In this document: positions 1-9,079 of the stretch, piece after piece
Position numbering within the stretch: the first letter of the stretch is position 1
Layout: every line of letters starts with the position of its first letter
Position numbers and translations under genes: made by a program
Notes under the pieces: generated by a model
Seen by the model: only the letters and a program-made list of their open reading frames with translations
Told to the model about the DNA's origin: nothing
Database searches by the model: none
Assembly: GCF_018388465.1 (NCBI RefSeq)
Contig: NZ_CP074404.1
Span: 2,046,001-2,110,000 of the forward strand
Source of the DNA: Cellulomonas fengjieae
GTDB lineage: Bacteria; Actinomycetota; Actinomycetes; Actinomycetales; Cellulomonadaceae
Direction of reading: 5' to 3'
Length of the DNA: 64,000 bases

Positions 1-722
1 GCGACCACCGTCTCGTCCGAGCCGCTGATCGACGCGAGCTCCAGGCACGCGCGCGCCTGCGCCTCGTCGGCCCCGGCCTCCTCGACCAGCAGCGCGGCGA
101 CGGCGTCGGCGCCGATCTTGTCGAGCTTGTCGATGTTGCGCAGCACGGCGTCGACGTCCGTCAGCCCGAGTCCTCGGTAGAAGCCCTCGGCCACCTTGCG
201 GTTGTTGACGAGGATGCGCACCGGCGGCACGCCGATCTCCCGCAGCGCGCCGAGCGCCTCGGCCATCACCAGGGGCAGCTCGACCTCGTAGTGGTACGGC
301 AGCGCCCCGGCGCCCACCACGTCGATGTCCGCCTGGACGAACTCGCGGAACCGACCGTCCTGGGGACGCTCTCCGCGCCACACCTTCTGGATCTGGTAGC
401 GCCGGAACGGGAACGCCAGGTGACCGGCGTTCTCGAGTACGTAGCGCGCGAACGGCACCGTGAGGTCGAAGTGCAGCCCCAGGGTCCCCGCGCGGTCCGG
501 ATCGACGCCGGCGTCCTCCTGCAGGCGGCGCAGCACGTAGACCTCCTTGGAGGTCTCGCCCTTGCGCAGCAGCTGGTCGAGGGGCTCGACCGCCCGAGTC
601 TCGATGCCGGCGAAGCCGTGCAGCTCGAAGGTGCGGCGCAGCACGTCGAGGACGTGCTGCTCGACGAGGCGCCCGTCGGGCAGCCACTCGGGAAATCCGG
701 ACAGAGGGGTGGGTCGCGCCAT
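1..722 (-). CDS. hisS: Histidyl-tRNA synthetase, N-terminal part (partial)
   Basis: Class II aminoacyl-tRNA synthetase that charges tRNA-His in the cytosol. About 240 N-terminal residues are visible and the gene runs off the left edge. The sequence opens MARPTPLSGFPEWLPDGRLV, keeps the histidine-enzyme block FDLTVPFARYV (~residues 84-94), and has class II motif 2 as VWRGERPQDGRFREF (~114-128). The ATG at 722 has AAGGA about ten bases upstream. It lies 42 bases after a metallo-beta-lactamase-fold gene on the same strand, so the two are probably cotranscribed, an order common in actinobacteria. The family assignment is firm; completeness of the C-terminal anticodon-binding domain cannot be judged. 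Confidence 0.96.
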   Translation of the reverse strand, partial: MARPTPLSGFPEWLPDGRLVEQHVLDVLRRTFELHGFAGIETRAVEPLDQLLRKGETSKEVYVLRRLQEDAGVDPDRAGTLGLHFDLTVPFARYVLENAGHLAFPFRRYQIQKVWRGERPQDGRFREFVQADIDVVGAGALPYHYEVELPLVMAEALGALREIGVPPVRILVNNRKVAEGFYRGLGLTDVDAVLRNIDKLDKIGADAVAALLVEEAGADEAQARACLELASISGSDETVV

Positions 723-764
723 GGGGCCCGATCCTTCCAGACCCTCGGGGCGCTCGAGGACCGG

Positions 765-1490
765 CTAGAGACGCTGCAGGTACGGGTTGTGCGCCAGCTC
801 GCTCGAGATCTCGCTCGTCGGGCCGTGCCCGGGGACGACGACGGTCCCGGGCGGGAGCGTCGCGACGACCTCCCGCAGCGTCCGCTGCATCGTGGCCTGG
901 TCACCGCCGGGCAGGTCGGTGCGTCCCACGGAGCCGGCGAACAGGACGTCACCGGTGAACGCGAGGTCCTCGACGAGGTACAGGGTCGACCCCTCGGTGT
1001 GGCCCGGTGCGTGCCGGGCGACGATCCGCAGCCCGCCGAGCTCGAGCACCGAGTCGGCGGAGCGGACGTCGTCGACGCCCCCGAACGGCTCCACCCGATC
1101 CGGCGCCGCGTAGCGCGCCGGGTCGACACCCGTCGCCACCAGGGCCTGCGCCAGCGGGCCGGACGGATCGTGCGTCGGCGACCCCGACGAGCCGAGCAGG
1201 CCCAGCGTGCCGAACGGGTCGGCGAGCCGGTAGGCGTCGGCGGCGTGCAGCAGCACCGGGACGTCGAGCGCCGCCGACAGGGGTCCGGCGTCCCACGTGT
1301 GGTCGACGTGGCCGTGGGTGGCCAGGACAGCGGCCGGGCGCAGGCCCCGCGCCCGGACCAGGCTCAGCACCTCCTGCATGACGCCCGCGCCGGCGTCGAT
1401 GACGACGCACGACCCGTCGTCGTCGACGAGCACGCTGCACCGGGCGCCGAAGACGGCGGACACGAGGGTGATCACCTGCATGGCAGGCAC
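765..1490 (-). CDS. Metallo-beta-lactamase-fold (glyoxalase II-like) hydrolase
   Basis: Predicted cytosolic dinuclear-zinc hydrolase of 241 residues. The zinc ligands are visible: THGHVDH (58-64), His164 in APGHTEG, Asp181 in FTGDVLF and His222 in PGHGP. This pattern fits the glyoxalase II-like branch, which cleaves thioesters such as S-lactoylglutathione; actinobacteria lack glutathione, so the substrate is unknown. A stretch at ~95-145 between the second and third ligand blocks is longer than in minimal family members. The GTG at 1490 is chosen because AGGAGG lies six bases upstream; an ATG at 1481 is the alternative. It precedes hisS by 42 bases and is divergent from the cyclophilin gene. 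Confidence 0.88.
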   Translation of the reverse strand: MPAMQVITLVSAVFGARCSVLVDDDGSCVVIDAGAGVMQEVLSLVRARGLRPAAVLATHGHVDHTWDAGPLSAALDVPVLLHAADAYRLADPFGTLGLLGSSGSPTHDPSGPLAQALVATGVDPARYAAPDRVEPFGGVDDVRSADSVLELGGLRIVARHAPGHTEGSTLYLVEDLAFTGDVLFAGSVGRTDLPGGDQATMQRTLREVVATLPPGTVVVPGHGPTSEISSELAHNPYLQRL

Positions 1491-1644
1491 GGTAGTCCTC
1501 CTGCGTGTCCGAACTCTGACGTCACCCGCGCCGCCGCTGGTGGTCGGTCTCCCAGGCTTGCCTAGACTGTCCCGGGTCCCCTACATGCAGTGCGGCTGGC
1601 GGACGACCGGAGCCGCACACCGCGACGACGCAAGGAGCGTGTGC

Positions 1645-2409
1645 GTGTCCACCAAGAGCGAGCGTGAGTACGAGCGCCGCCGGTACGAGAAGTGGCAGGA
1701 GCGCCAGGCCAAGGCCCGCGCCCGTCGCCATCGTCAGCGCGTCATCGCCGGCAGCATCGTCGGCGCCCTCGTGCTCGCCACCGGTGTCGTCGCGGCACTC
1801 GCGCTCACGAACGACGACACGCCCGCCGCCGCACCGACGCAGTCAGCGCCCGCGCCGGACGCCGGGCAGGTCCCGGACCCGTCGCTGGCCGAGGGCCGCA
1901 CGTGGACCGGCACCCTCGCGCTGTCCCAGGGTGAGATCGGCATCGAGCTCGACGGCGCCGCCGCGCCCCAGGCGGTGGCCAACTTCGTCAGCCTCGCCGG
2001 GGACGGGTTCTTCGCGAGCACGAAGTGCCACCGTCTCACCGAGGAGGGCATCTTCGTCCTCCAGTGCGGTGACCCGACAGCGCTCGGCACCGCGGACCCC
2101 ACCACGGGCGGCACCGGCGGACCCGGCTACAGCTGGGGACCGATCGAGAACGCACCGACGGACGACGTCTACCCGGCGGGAACCATCGCCATGGCGCGCA
2201 CCGGCGACGACGGCAGCTCCATGGGCAGCCAGTTCTTCCTGGTGTACAAGGACTCACCGATTCCCGCAGATGCTGCGGGTGGCTACACCGTGTTCGGCCA
2301 GATCACGTCCGGCATGGACGTGCTGCAGGCCATCGCCGACGCGGGCACCGTCGAAGGGACCACGGTCCCGGTGTCCGACGTCATCATCGAGGGAGTGAAC
2401 ATCCAGTGA
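1645..2409 (+). CDS. Membrane-anchored cyclophilin-type peptidyl-prolyl isomerase
   Basis: Predicted peptidyl-prolyl cis-trans isomerase of 254 residues assisting folding of exported proteins. A basic cytosolic N-terminus (~1-32, rich in Arg/Lys) precedes one membrane segment (~33-55), an Ala/Pro-rich linker, and a cyclophilin domain (~86-252) with NFVSLAGDGFF, GSQFFLVYKD and TVFGQITSGMDVL blocks. The canonical catalytic FHR motif reads KCHRL, a common variant in actinobacterial membrane cyclophilins. GTG at 1645 is chosen because AAGGAG (1632-1637) sits seven bases upstream; the in-frame GTG at 1639 is too close. Its stop overlaps the next gene's start (GTGA), so translation is probably coupled to the DUF349 gene. 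Confidence 0.9.
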   Translation: MSTKSEREYERRRYEKWQERQAKARARRHRQRVIAGSIVGALVLATGVVAALALTNDDTPAAAPTQSAPAPDAGQVPDPSLAEGRTWTGTLALSQGEIGIELDGAAAPQAVANFVSLAGDGFFASTKCHRLTEEGIFVLQCGDPTALGTADPTTGGTGGPGYSWGPIENAPTDDVYPAGTIAMARTGDDGSSMGSQFFLVYKDSPIPADAAGGYTVFGQITSGMDVLQAIADAGTVEGTTVPVSDVIIEGVNIQ

Positions 2410-4301
2410 CGCAGACCCCGACGTCCGGACCCGTGCCCGAGCAGCCCGAGGCACCCGCCGTGCCCGACGAGCGCGACGCTGCGGCTCCCGACACGGTCGC
2501 ACCGGACGCTCCCCCGGTCGACACACCCGGCGAGGTGGCCGGCGCGCCCGAGGCAGCCGCCGAGGACACCTCCGAGCCGGAGGCAACCCCCGAGGAGACC
2601 ACCGAGCCGTCGGCAACCCCCGAGGAGACCACCGAGCCGTCGGCAACCACCGAGGAGGCCACCGAGCCGGAGGCGACTCCCGACGAGGCCGGCGAGTCCG
2701 TGGCGCCCGCCGACGACGCCACCGACGCCGGGGCCGCTGTCGAGGTTTCCACCGAGACCGAGGCGGCTGCCGAGGCGACCACCGAGGCCGAGCCGCAGAC
2801 GGATGCGTCCGGCGCCGCGGAGCCCGCGGAGCCCGCGGAGGAGCCCGCCCCCGCGGAGACCGCACCGCAGACCGAGTCGGCCACGGAGTCGCCGGTCGAC
2901 GCACCGGCTCCTGCGGCGCCCCCCTCGGGCGCACGGCCCGTCCCGCGTCCCCGCCCGGTTCCGCACCCGCCCGCCCACCCGGCCCCCACGGCCGCGGCGA
3001 GCGTCCCGGCCGCGCCGGTCGCCCCGCCGCAGGACGCCGCCGAGGCAGCCCACGCCGCCACGTTCGGCAGCGTCGACGAGGAGGGCAACGTCTCCGTGCG
3101 CGAGGCGTCGGGCGAGCGCGTGGTCGGGCAGTACCCCGGCGCGAGCACGCAGGAGGCTCTCGCGCTCTACGTGCGCCGCTTCCTGGACCTGCAGGCGAAG
3201 GTCACGCTGTTCGAGGCACGCCTGACCGCTGCGGACCTGTCGGTCAAGGAGATCGACCAGACGCTGGCCAAGCTCACCGAGGAGGTGGCGGAGCCGGCGG
3301 CCGTGGGCGACCTCGACGGGCTGCGCAGCCGCCTGGAGGCGCTGCGGGTCACCGCGGCATCGCGCCGGGCCGCCGCCGAGGCGGAGCGTGCCGCGGCACG
3401 GGAGGCCGCGGTCGCGGCTCGCACGCAGATCGTGGAGCAGGCCGAGAAGATCGCGTCCACGGATCCGGCGCGTATCCAGTGGCGCCCCGCGGGCGAGCAG
3501 CTGCGTCTCCTGCTGGACCAGTGGAAGGAGGCCCAGCGCACCGGTCCGCGTCTGGACCGACCCACGGAGGAGTCGCTCTGGAAGCGGTTCAGCCACGCGC
3601 GCACCACGTTCGACCGCGAGCGTCGGCACTTCTTCGCCGAGCTCGAGCTGCGCAACGCGTCCGCCAAGCAGGTCAAGGAGAACCTCGTCGCCGAGGCCGA
3701 GCGCCTGCAGTCGAGCACCGACTGGGGTGCCACGGCGGGGGTGTTCCGCGACCTCATGACGCAGTGGAAGGCCGCGGGACGTGCCAGCCGCGCCGACGAC
3801 GACGCCCTGTGGGCCCGCTTCCGGGCGGCGCAGGACGCCTTCTTCGCCGCCCGGGACGCCCAGTCGGCCGCGACGGATGAGGAGTTCCGCGCCAACCTCC
3901 AGGTCAAGGAGGCGCTGCTCGCCGAGGCCGAGGCGCTCGTGCCCGTGACCGACCTGGCCGCGGCGAAGGCCGCCCTGCACCGGATCCAGGACCGGTGGGA
4001 GGCCGCGGGCAAGGTGCCGCGTGCCGACGTCCAGCGGGTCGAGGGCCGCCTGCGCGCCGTCGAGACCGCCATCCGGGACACCGACCAGGCCCAGTGGCGG
4101 CGGACCAACCCCGAGACCCGTGCGCGGGCCGAGGGCGCGGCGGCGCAGCTCGAGCAGGCCATCGCCGGGCTCGAGGCCGACCTCGAGCGCGCGAAGGCGG
4201 TCGGCGACGCACGCAAGATCGCCGACGCGCAGGCCGCACTCGACGCCCGCCGTGCGTGGCTGGAGCAGGTCCAGCGCGCCGCGCAGGACGCACGGGGCTG
4301 A
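2406..4301 (+). CDS. DUF349 repeat protein with long acidic N-terminal tail
   Basis: 631-residue protein with no established enzymatic role. Residues ~1-200 are disordered and Pro/Glu/Thr/Ala-rich, with a ten-residue acidic unit repeated (EETTEPSATP-like). From ~residue 265 onward there are three DUF349 units marked by W-K/R-x-A-G motifs: QWKEAQRTG, QWKAAGRAS and RWEAAGKVP. These are helical and probably form coiled coil; the C-terminal ~60 residues are also coiled-coil-like and Ala/Glu/Arg-rich. GTG at 2406 overlaps the cyclophilin stop by four bases, so the two genes form an operon. A strong terminator follows. DUF349 proteins are widespread in actinobacteria but I know of no agreed function. 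Confidence 0.9.
   Translation: MTQTPTSGPVPEQPEAPAVPDERDAAAPDTVAPDAPPVDTPGEVAGAPEAAAEDTSEPEATPEETTEPSATPEETTEPSATTEEATEPEATPDEAGESVAPADDATDAGAAVEVSTETEAAAEATTEAEPQTDASGAAEPAEPAEEPAPAETAPQTESATESPVDAPAPAAPPSGARPVPRPRPVPHPPAHPAPTAAASVPAAPVAPPQDAAEAAHAATFGSVDEEGNVSVREASGERVVGQYPGASTQEALALYVRRFLDLQAKVTLFEARLTAADLSVKEIDQTLAKLTEEVAEPAAVGDLDGLRSRLEALRVTAASRRAAAEAERAAAREAAVAARTQIVEQAEKIASTDPARIQWRPAGEQLRLLLDQWKEAQRTGPRLDRPTEESLWKRFSHARTTFDRERRHFFAELELRNASAKQVKENLVAEAERLQSSTDWGATAGVFRDLMTQWKAAGRASRADDDALWARFRAAQDAFFAARDAQSAATDEEFRANLQVKEALLAEAEALVPVTDLAAAKAALHRIQDRWEAAGKVPRADVQRVEGRLRAVETAIRDTDQAQWRRTNPETRARAEGAAAQLEQAIAGLEADLERAKAVGDARKIADAQAALDARRAWLEQVQRAAQDARG
2580..2699 (+). repeat. 30-bp tandem repeat coding the acidic PEETTEPSAT unit
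   Basis: Four head-to-tail copies of a 30-base unit inside the DUF349 gene encode variants of a ten-residue acidic block. The first two copies are essentially identical and the later two diverge. In-frame units of this kind can expand or contract without breaking the reading frame. Confidence 0.8.
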
Positions 4302-4325
4302 CGGGCTGACCTCACCCCCAGCGGT

Positions 4326-4364
4326 CGGACCAGGCCCTCGCCCACCGGGCGGGGGCCTGGTCCG
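4326..4364 (+). terminator. Rho-independent-like terminator after DUF349 gene
   Basis: An 18-bp stem (4326-4343 with 4347-4364, one G-U pair) closes a three-base loop, 25 bases after the DUF349 stop. There is no U tail, which is usual for high-GC actinobacterial terminators. Confidence 0.8.
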
Positions 4365-4420
4365 TCCACAGATCCCCGACGAAGGCGCTGTCGGCACCGA
4401 CGAGCGGCCATGCTGGCCCG

Positions 4421-4981
4421 GTGAGCACCCGCCTCGACGCGTACCGCGCGGTGCCACCGGTGCTGCCACGCACGGTGACCCGCGACGACGTCGGCGCAGC
4501 GGCGTGGTTCGGGCTCCTGCGCGACGGGGTCGTGCGGGTGGTGTGGGGCGACGTCGCCATCGCGGCCGACCTGCCCGACACCCCGGAGCTGCGGACGCTC
4601 GCCCTCGCGCCGCTGGTGCCCGCCCGCGGCGTCATCGGCCGGCGCACGGCGGCGTGGGTGCACACGGGGCTGTTCCCGCCGGTGCGCGTCGAGGTCCTGG
4701 TCCGCACGGGCGGGCGCCGGACGGACCCGCACCCGGAGCGGGTCGCGGCTGAGGCGACCCTCGCGCCGGAGGACGTCGTGCGGGTCGGTGGGCACCAGGT
4801 GACGTCCGTGCAGCGCACCGGCCTCGACCTGGCCCGGATGCTGCCGTACCCGGAGGCCGTCCCGCTTCTGCGGGCGCTTCAGGGCGTCGGGCTGGACCCG
4901 ACACGCGCCCTCGCGTCGCTCGACGCGTTCCGCGGTCAGCGCGGGGTCCGCCGGGCGCAGAGCACCCTGCGCGGCCTCTGA
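4421..4981 (+). CDS. AbiEi-like (type IV antitoxin family) protein, no toxin partner
   Basis: 186-residue protein resembling AbiEi-family antitoxin/transcription-regulator proteins. Visible cues are the RRTAAWVHTGLF block (~72-83), where the family has an A-A-x-x-H-G-L signature, the VTSVQRTGLDLARMLP block (~126-141), which matches the conserved V-T-x-x-x-R-T-x-x-D-L-A region, and the C-terminal RGQRGVRRA stretch. No AbiEii-type nucleotidyltransferase toxin gene flanks it, so if it is an antitoxin it is an orphan; it may act as a stand-alone regulator. It converges with relA, with only two bases between the stops. GTG at 4421 is the first plausible start. Moderate certainty on family, low on role. 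Confidence 0.72.
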   Translation: MSTRLDAYRAVPPVLPRTVTRDDVGAAAWFGLLRDGVVRVVWGDVAIAADLPDTPELRTLALAPLVPARGVIGRRTAAWVHTGLFPPVRVEVLVRTGGRRTDPHPERVAAEATLAPEDVVRVGGHQVTSVQRTGLDLARMLPYPEAVPLLRALQGVGLDPTRALASLDAFRGQRGVRRAQSTLRGL

Positions 4982-4983
4982 GG

Positions 4984-7308
4984 TCAGGCGCGGATCGCCG
5001 GCTCCTCGGCGGCCTTGGCCCCCGTGATGCGGTAGACGTCGAAGACGCCCTCGACCTTGCGCACGGCGGCCAGCACGGAGGCGAGATGGGAGGGCTCGGC
5101 CATCTCGAACACGAACCGCGACAGCGCCACCCGGTCGCGCGACGTCGAGACGGATGCCGACAGGATGTTCACGTGCGAGTCGGACAGCACGCGCGTCACG
5201 TCCGAGAGCAGGCGGCTGCGGTCGAGGGCCTCGACCTGGATCTGCACCAGGAACATGGACGAGCTGTTGTGGCTCCAGTCGACCTCGACCATGCGCTCGG
5301 GCTGCTCGCGCAGGCTGGCGACGTTGATGCAGTCGCTGCGGTGCACGCTGACGCCGGAGCCCCTCGTCACGAAGCCGACGATCTCGTCGCCGGGCACCGG
5401 GGTGCAGCACTTGGCGAGCTTGACCCAGATGTCGTCGACGCCCTTGACCACCACCCCGGGGTCGCCCGTGCGCACCCGGCGCTGCGTCTGGCCGGGCCGA
5501 GCGACCTCGGCGAGGTCCTCCTCCGCCGCGGGCTCCCCACCCATGGACTGGACGAGCCGCTGCACGACCGTCCCGGCGGACACCTGGCCCTCGCCGATCG
5601 CCGCGTACAGCGCCGAGACGTCCGCGTAGCGCATCTCGTTGGCGAGTGCGACGAGCGACTCGTGCGAGAGCAGGCGCTGGATCGGCAGGTTCTGCTTGCG
5701 CATCGCCTTGGCGATGGCGTCCTTGCCGTGCTCGATCGCCTCCTCGCGGCGCTCCTTGGAGAACCACTGGCGGATCTTGTTGCGCGCGCGGGGGCTCTTG
5801 ACGAAGCCGAGCCAGTCACGCGACGGGCCGGCCGTCTCCGACTTCGACGTGAACACGTCGACCACGTCGCCGTTCTCCAGCGACGAGTCCAGCGGCACGA
5901 GCCGCCCGTTGACGCGCGCACCCATGGTCCGGTGGCCCACCTCGGTGTGCACGGCATAGGCGAAGTCGACCGGCGTGGAACCGGACGGCAGCCCGATCAC
6001 GTCGCCCTTGGGGGTGAAGACGTAGACCTCGGACCCGGCGATCTCGAACCGCAGGGAGTCGAGGAACTCGCTCGGGTCGGCCGTCTCCTTCTGCCAGTCG
6101 ACCAGCTGCCGGAGCCACTGCATGTCGTTGCCGGAGGCGTCCTTGTCGGACTTCTCGGAGCTCTTCGCGCTCTCCTTGTACTTCCAGTGCGCCGCGACGC
6201 CGTACTCCGCGCGCCGGTGCATGTCGTGCGTCCGGATCTGGATCTCCACCGGCTTGCCGCCGGGGCCGATCACGGTGGTGTGCAGCGACTGGTACAGGTT
6301 GAACTTCGGCATGGCGATGTAGTCCTTGAACCGCCCCGGCACCGGGTTCCACCGCGCGTGCAGCGCGCCGAGCGCCGCGTAGCAGTCCCGCACCGAGTCG
6401 ACCAGGACGCGCACCCCGACCAGGTCGTAGATGTCCGCGAAGTCGCGACCGCGGACGATCATCTTCTGGTAGATCGAGTAGTAGTGCTTGGGCCGGCCGG
6501 TCACGGTCGCGCGGATCTTCGCCTTGCTGAGGTCCGCACCGACCTGCTCGCGGACGGTCGCCAGGTACTCCTCGCGCGCCGGTGCGCGCTCGGCCACCAG
6601 GTGCACGATCTCGTCGTAGACCTTCGGGTACAGCGTCGCGAACGACAGGTCCTCGAGCTCCCACTTGATCGTGTTCATGCCGAGCCGGTGGGCCAGCGGC
6701 GCGTAGATCTCGAGCGTCTCGCGGGCCTTCTTCTCCGCCGACGCCGCGGCGACGAACTTCCAGGTCCGGGCGTTGTGCAGCCGGTCCGCCAGCTTGATGA
6801 CGAGCACCCGGATGTCACGCGACATCGCGACGACCATCTTGCGGACCGTCTCGGCCTGCGCCGCGTCGCCGTAGGTGACCTTGTCCAGCTTGGTCACGCC
6901 GTCGACCAGCATGGCGATCTCGGGTCCGAACTCGCGACGCAGCTGGTCCAGCGAGTAGTCGGTGTCCTCCACGGTGTCGTGCAGGAGTGCCGCCGCGAGC
7001 GTCGAGGGCGTCATCCCGAGCTCGGCCAGGATCGTGGCGACCGCGACCGGGTGGGTGATGTACGGGTCACCGCTCTTGCGCAGCTGGCCGCGGTGCGCCT
7101 TCTCGGCCACCACGTACGCCTGCTCGACCACGGCCAGGTCGGCCTTGGGGTGGTTGGTTCGCGCCGCCTGCAGCACCGGCTCGATTGCCGGGAAGGCGGC
7201 GCCGCTGCGGGCGCCGAAGCGGCCCAGGCGCGACCGCATGCGGCTCGACGGGGAGTCGCCGGGTGTCGACGGGACCCCGGACTCGGGCGTGCGGACGTCC
7301 TCGCTCAT
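4984..7308 (-). CDS. relA: Bifunctional (p)ppGpp synthetase/hydrolase (Rel)
   Basis: Long RelA/SpoT homologue of 774 residues making and degrading the alarmone (p)ppGpp at the ribosome in response to amino-acid starvation. Domain order: HD hydrolase with intact HDTVED motif (~residue 110), synthetase domain with the [15 protein letters not shown] and [10 protein letters not shown] blocks (~330-370), TGS domain ([20 protein letters not shown], ~435), zinc-finger region with [10 protein letters not shown], and C-terminal ACT domain. Both catalytic halves look intact, as expected for an actinobacterial Rel. ATG at 7308 is preferred because GGGAGGGGG lies just upstream; a GTG 15 bases earlier is less likely. 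It lies 101 bases downstream of apt on the same strand, the usual secDF-apt-rel order. Confidence 0.97.
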   Translation of the reverse strand: MSEDVRTPESGVPSTPGDSPSSRMRSRLGRFGARSGAAFPAIEPVLQAARTNHPKADLAVVEQAYVVAEKAHRGQLRKSGDPYITHPVAVATILAELGMTPSTLAAALLHDTVEDTDYSLDQLRREFGPEIAMLVDGVTKLDKVTYGDAAQAETVRKMVVAMSRDIRVLVIKLADRLHNARTWKFVAAASAEKKARETLEIYAPLAHRLGMNTIKWELEDLSFATLYPKVYDEIVHLVAERAPAREEYLATVREQVGADLSKAKIRATVTGRPKHYYSIYQKMIVRGRDFADIYDLVGVRVLVDSVRDCYAALGALHARWNPVPGRFKDYIAMPKFNLYQSLHTTVIGPGGKPVEIQIRTHDMHRRAEYGVAAHWKYKESAKSSEKSDKDASGNDMQWLRQLVDWQKETADPSEFLDSLRFEIAGSEVYVFTPKGDVIGLPSGSTPVDFAYAVHTEVGHRTMGARVNGRLVPLDSSLENGDVVDVFTSKSETAGPSRDWLGFVKSPRARNKIRQWFSKERREEAIEHGKDAIAKAMRKQNLPIQRLLSHESLVALANEMRYADVSALYAAIGEGQVSAGTVVQRLVQSMGGEPAAEEDLAEVARPGQTQRRVRTGDPGVVVKGVDDIWVKLAKCCTPVPGDEIVGFVTRGSGVSVHRSDCINVASLREQPERMVEVDWSHNSSSMFLVQIQVEALDRSRLLSDVTRVLSDSHVNILSASVSTSRDRVALSRFVFEMAEPSHLASVLAAVRKVEGVFDVYRITGAKAAEEPAIRA

Positions 7309-7409
7309 CACACCCCCTCCCACGGTCGAGGCGACAGTCTACGACCGCGCGCGAGCTGGGACGTCCACGGGACGGCAGGGCACCGCGCACGGCGTCGTGC
7401 CGAGTGTCG

Positions 7410-7988
7410 TCAGGGAACGGCGACCAGGACGTCGACGGGGTGCCCCGCGAGTCGCTCGCGACCGCCCAGGGCCTCGAGCTCGACCAGGAACGAGAGGCCG
7501 ACGACGTGCGCACCGCACCGCTCGAGCAGCGCGACCGTGGCGGCCGCGGTACCACCGGTCGCCAGCACGTCGTCGATGACCAGGACGCGGGCGCCGGCGG
7601 GGACCGTCGCGGGGTGGATCTCGATCGTGGCCGTGCCGTACTCGAGGTCGTAGGACTCCGCGGCCGTCGGCCCGGGCAGCTTGCCGGCCTTGCGCACCGG
7701 GAGCACCCCAGCGCCGAGCGCGACCGCGACGGGCGCAGCGATCAGGAACCCGCGCGCCTCCATGCCGGCGACCAGGTCCACCGGCCCGTCCACGCGGGCG
7801 GCGATCTCGGCGATCACGGCCGCGAACGCCGCGGCGTCCGCCAGCAGGGGCGTGATGTCCCGGAACATGACGCCCGGCTTCGGGTAGTCGGGAACCAGGC
7901 GCACCAGCTCGTCGATCCGGCGCAGCACGTCGGCCCGCGAGACGGGTGCGCCGACCGGCGCCACCGTCACGCGCTGTGCCTCGGTCAT
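7410..7988 (-). CDS. apt: Adenine phosphoribosyltransferase
   Basis: Purine salvage enzyme converting adenine and PRPP to AMP in the cytosol; 192 residues. The PRPP-binding loop VLVIDDVLATGGT is intact (~129-141), and the family blocks PDYPKPGVMFRDITPLL (~33-49) and AGMEARGFL (~73-81) are present. Its ATG at 7988 overlaps the secF stop by four bases (ATGA), so it is translationally coupled to the Sec accessory genes. The secD-secF-apt-rel arrangement is conserved in actinobacteria; the functional reason is unclear, but apt and Rel both touch the purine nucleotide pool. Assignment is firm. Confidence 0.97.
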   Translation of the reverse strand: MTEAQRVTVAPVGAPVSRADVLRRIDELVRLVPDYPKPGVMFRDITPLLADAAAFAAVIAEIAARVDGPVDLVAGMEARGFLIAAPVAVALGAGVLPVRKAGKLPGPTAAESYDLEYGTATIEIHPATVPAGARVLVIDDVLATGGTAAATVALLERCGAHVVGLSFLVELEALGGRERLAGHPVDVLVAVP

Positions 7989-9079
7989 CGCTTGCGCTTG
8001 GGCTGCGCGGCGAAGCCCTGGTGCGCACCGGGCTTCAGGGCACCGACCGCCACGCGGACCTGACCGGCGGGCTCGAGCTCGTCCTGGCCGCCGGCGGCGC
8101 GTGCGGCGCGAGCCGCCAGGACCTTCGCGGTGTGCTCCCGGATCGCCGGCTCACGCTCGCGCAGGGCGACCTCGACGGGCGTCGCGATGAAGACCGACGA
8201 GAACGTGCCGATCAGCATCCCGACGAAGAGGGCCAGTGCGATGTCCCGCAGCGTCCCCGCGCCGAGGATGAAGGCGCCCACGAACAGGATGGCGCTGACC
8301 GGCAGCAGGGCGACGACCGACGTGTTGATCGAGCGCACCAGCGTCTGGTTGACCGCCAGGTTGGCCTTCTCGCTGTACGTGTAGCGCGACTGCTGCAGCG
8401 TGTCCGCGGTGTTCTCCCGGACCTTGTCGAACACGACGACCGTGTCGTAGATCGAGTACCCGAGGATCGTCAGGAACCCGATGACCGTCGCCGGGGTGAC
8501 CTCCCAGCCGACACCCGCGTAGACCCCGACCGTGATGATCAGGTCGTGGAACAGCGCGATGAGCGCGGCAGCGGCCATCCGCCAGTTGCGGAAGTAGAGG
8601 GTCATCACGACCGCCGCGAGCAGCAGGAACACCACGATGCCGGTGATGGCCTTCTGCGAGATGTCCTTGCCCCACGACGGGCCGATGAACGAGCTCGTGA
8701 CGTTCGTGGCCTCCTCCACGTCGTACGCCGCGGCGAGGGCGTTCTTGACCTCCGTCACCTCGTCGTTGGTGAGGGTGGAGGTCTGGACCCGCAGCGCGCT
8801 GTCACCGACGGTCGTGACCTTCGGCTGCTCGTCGGGCGAGACGGCGAGGACCGTGTCGATGGCGAGCTGCTGGTCCGTGTCCGAGACGCCGGAGACCACG
8901 AACTCGGAACCGCCGCGGAACTCGATCCCCGGGTTCAGGCCCGGGCGGACCAGCAGGACCGCGGAGATCAGGACGAGGACCGCCGAGATCGCGAACCAGA
9001 TCTTCCGGCGGCCGACGATGTCGTACGACCGACGGCCGGTGTAGAGGTCGTTGCCCCACTGGGCGAAGCCGGAGGCCAT
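7985..9079 (-). CDS. secF: Protein-export membrane protein SecF
   Basis: 364-residue inner subunit of the SecDF complex, which uses the proton motive force to help complete Sec-dependent export. There is a first transmembrane segment at ~28-46, the SecF signature GIEFRGGSEF (~51-60), then an extracytoplasmic P1-like region. Five further membrane segments follow between ~150 and 310, including GYSIYDTVVVFDKVREN, the conserved block containing the proton-path Asp. The C-terminal tail is basic. ATG at 9079 shares one base with the secD stop (TGATG) and the stop overlaps apt by four bases. Together with yajC and secD upstream it forms the Sec accessory operon. Confidence 0.97.
   Translation of the reverse strand: MASGFAQWGNDLYTGRRSYDIVGRRKIWFAISAVLVLISAVLLVRPGLNPGIEFRGGSEFVVSGVSDTDQQLAIDTVLAVSPDEQPKVTTVGDSALRVQTSTLTNDEVTEVKNALAAAYDVEEATNVTSSFIGPSWGKDISQKAITGIVVFLLLAAVVMTLYFRNWRMAAAALIALFHDLIITVGVYAGVGWEVTPATVIGFLTILGYSIYDTVVVFDKVRENTADTLQQSRYTYSEKANLAVNQTLVRSINTSVVALLPVSAILFVGAFILGAGTLRDIALALFVGMLIGTFSSVFIATPVEVALREREPAIREHTAKVLAARAARAAGGQDELEPAGQVRVAVGALKPGAHQGFAAQPKRKR

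Noticed and set aside
2283..4469. Long Arg/Gly/Leu-rich frame opposite the DUF349 gene
   Set aside because: Periodic composition mirrors the acidic repeats on the other strand; no ribosome-binding site.
5086..7653. Long open frame (~855 codons) on the plus strand opposite relA
   Set aside because: Arg/Val/His-rich composition without motifs; it is the high-GC antisense shadow of relA.
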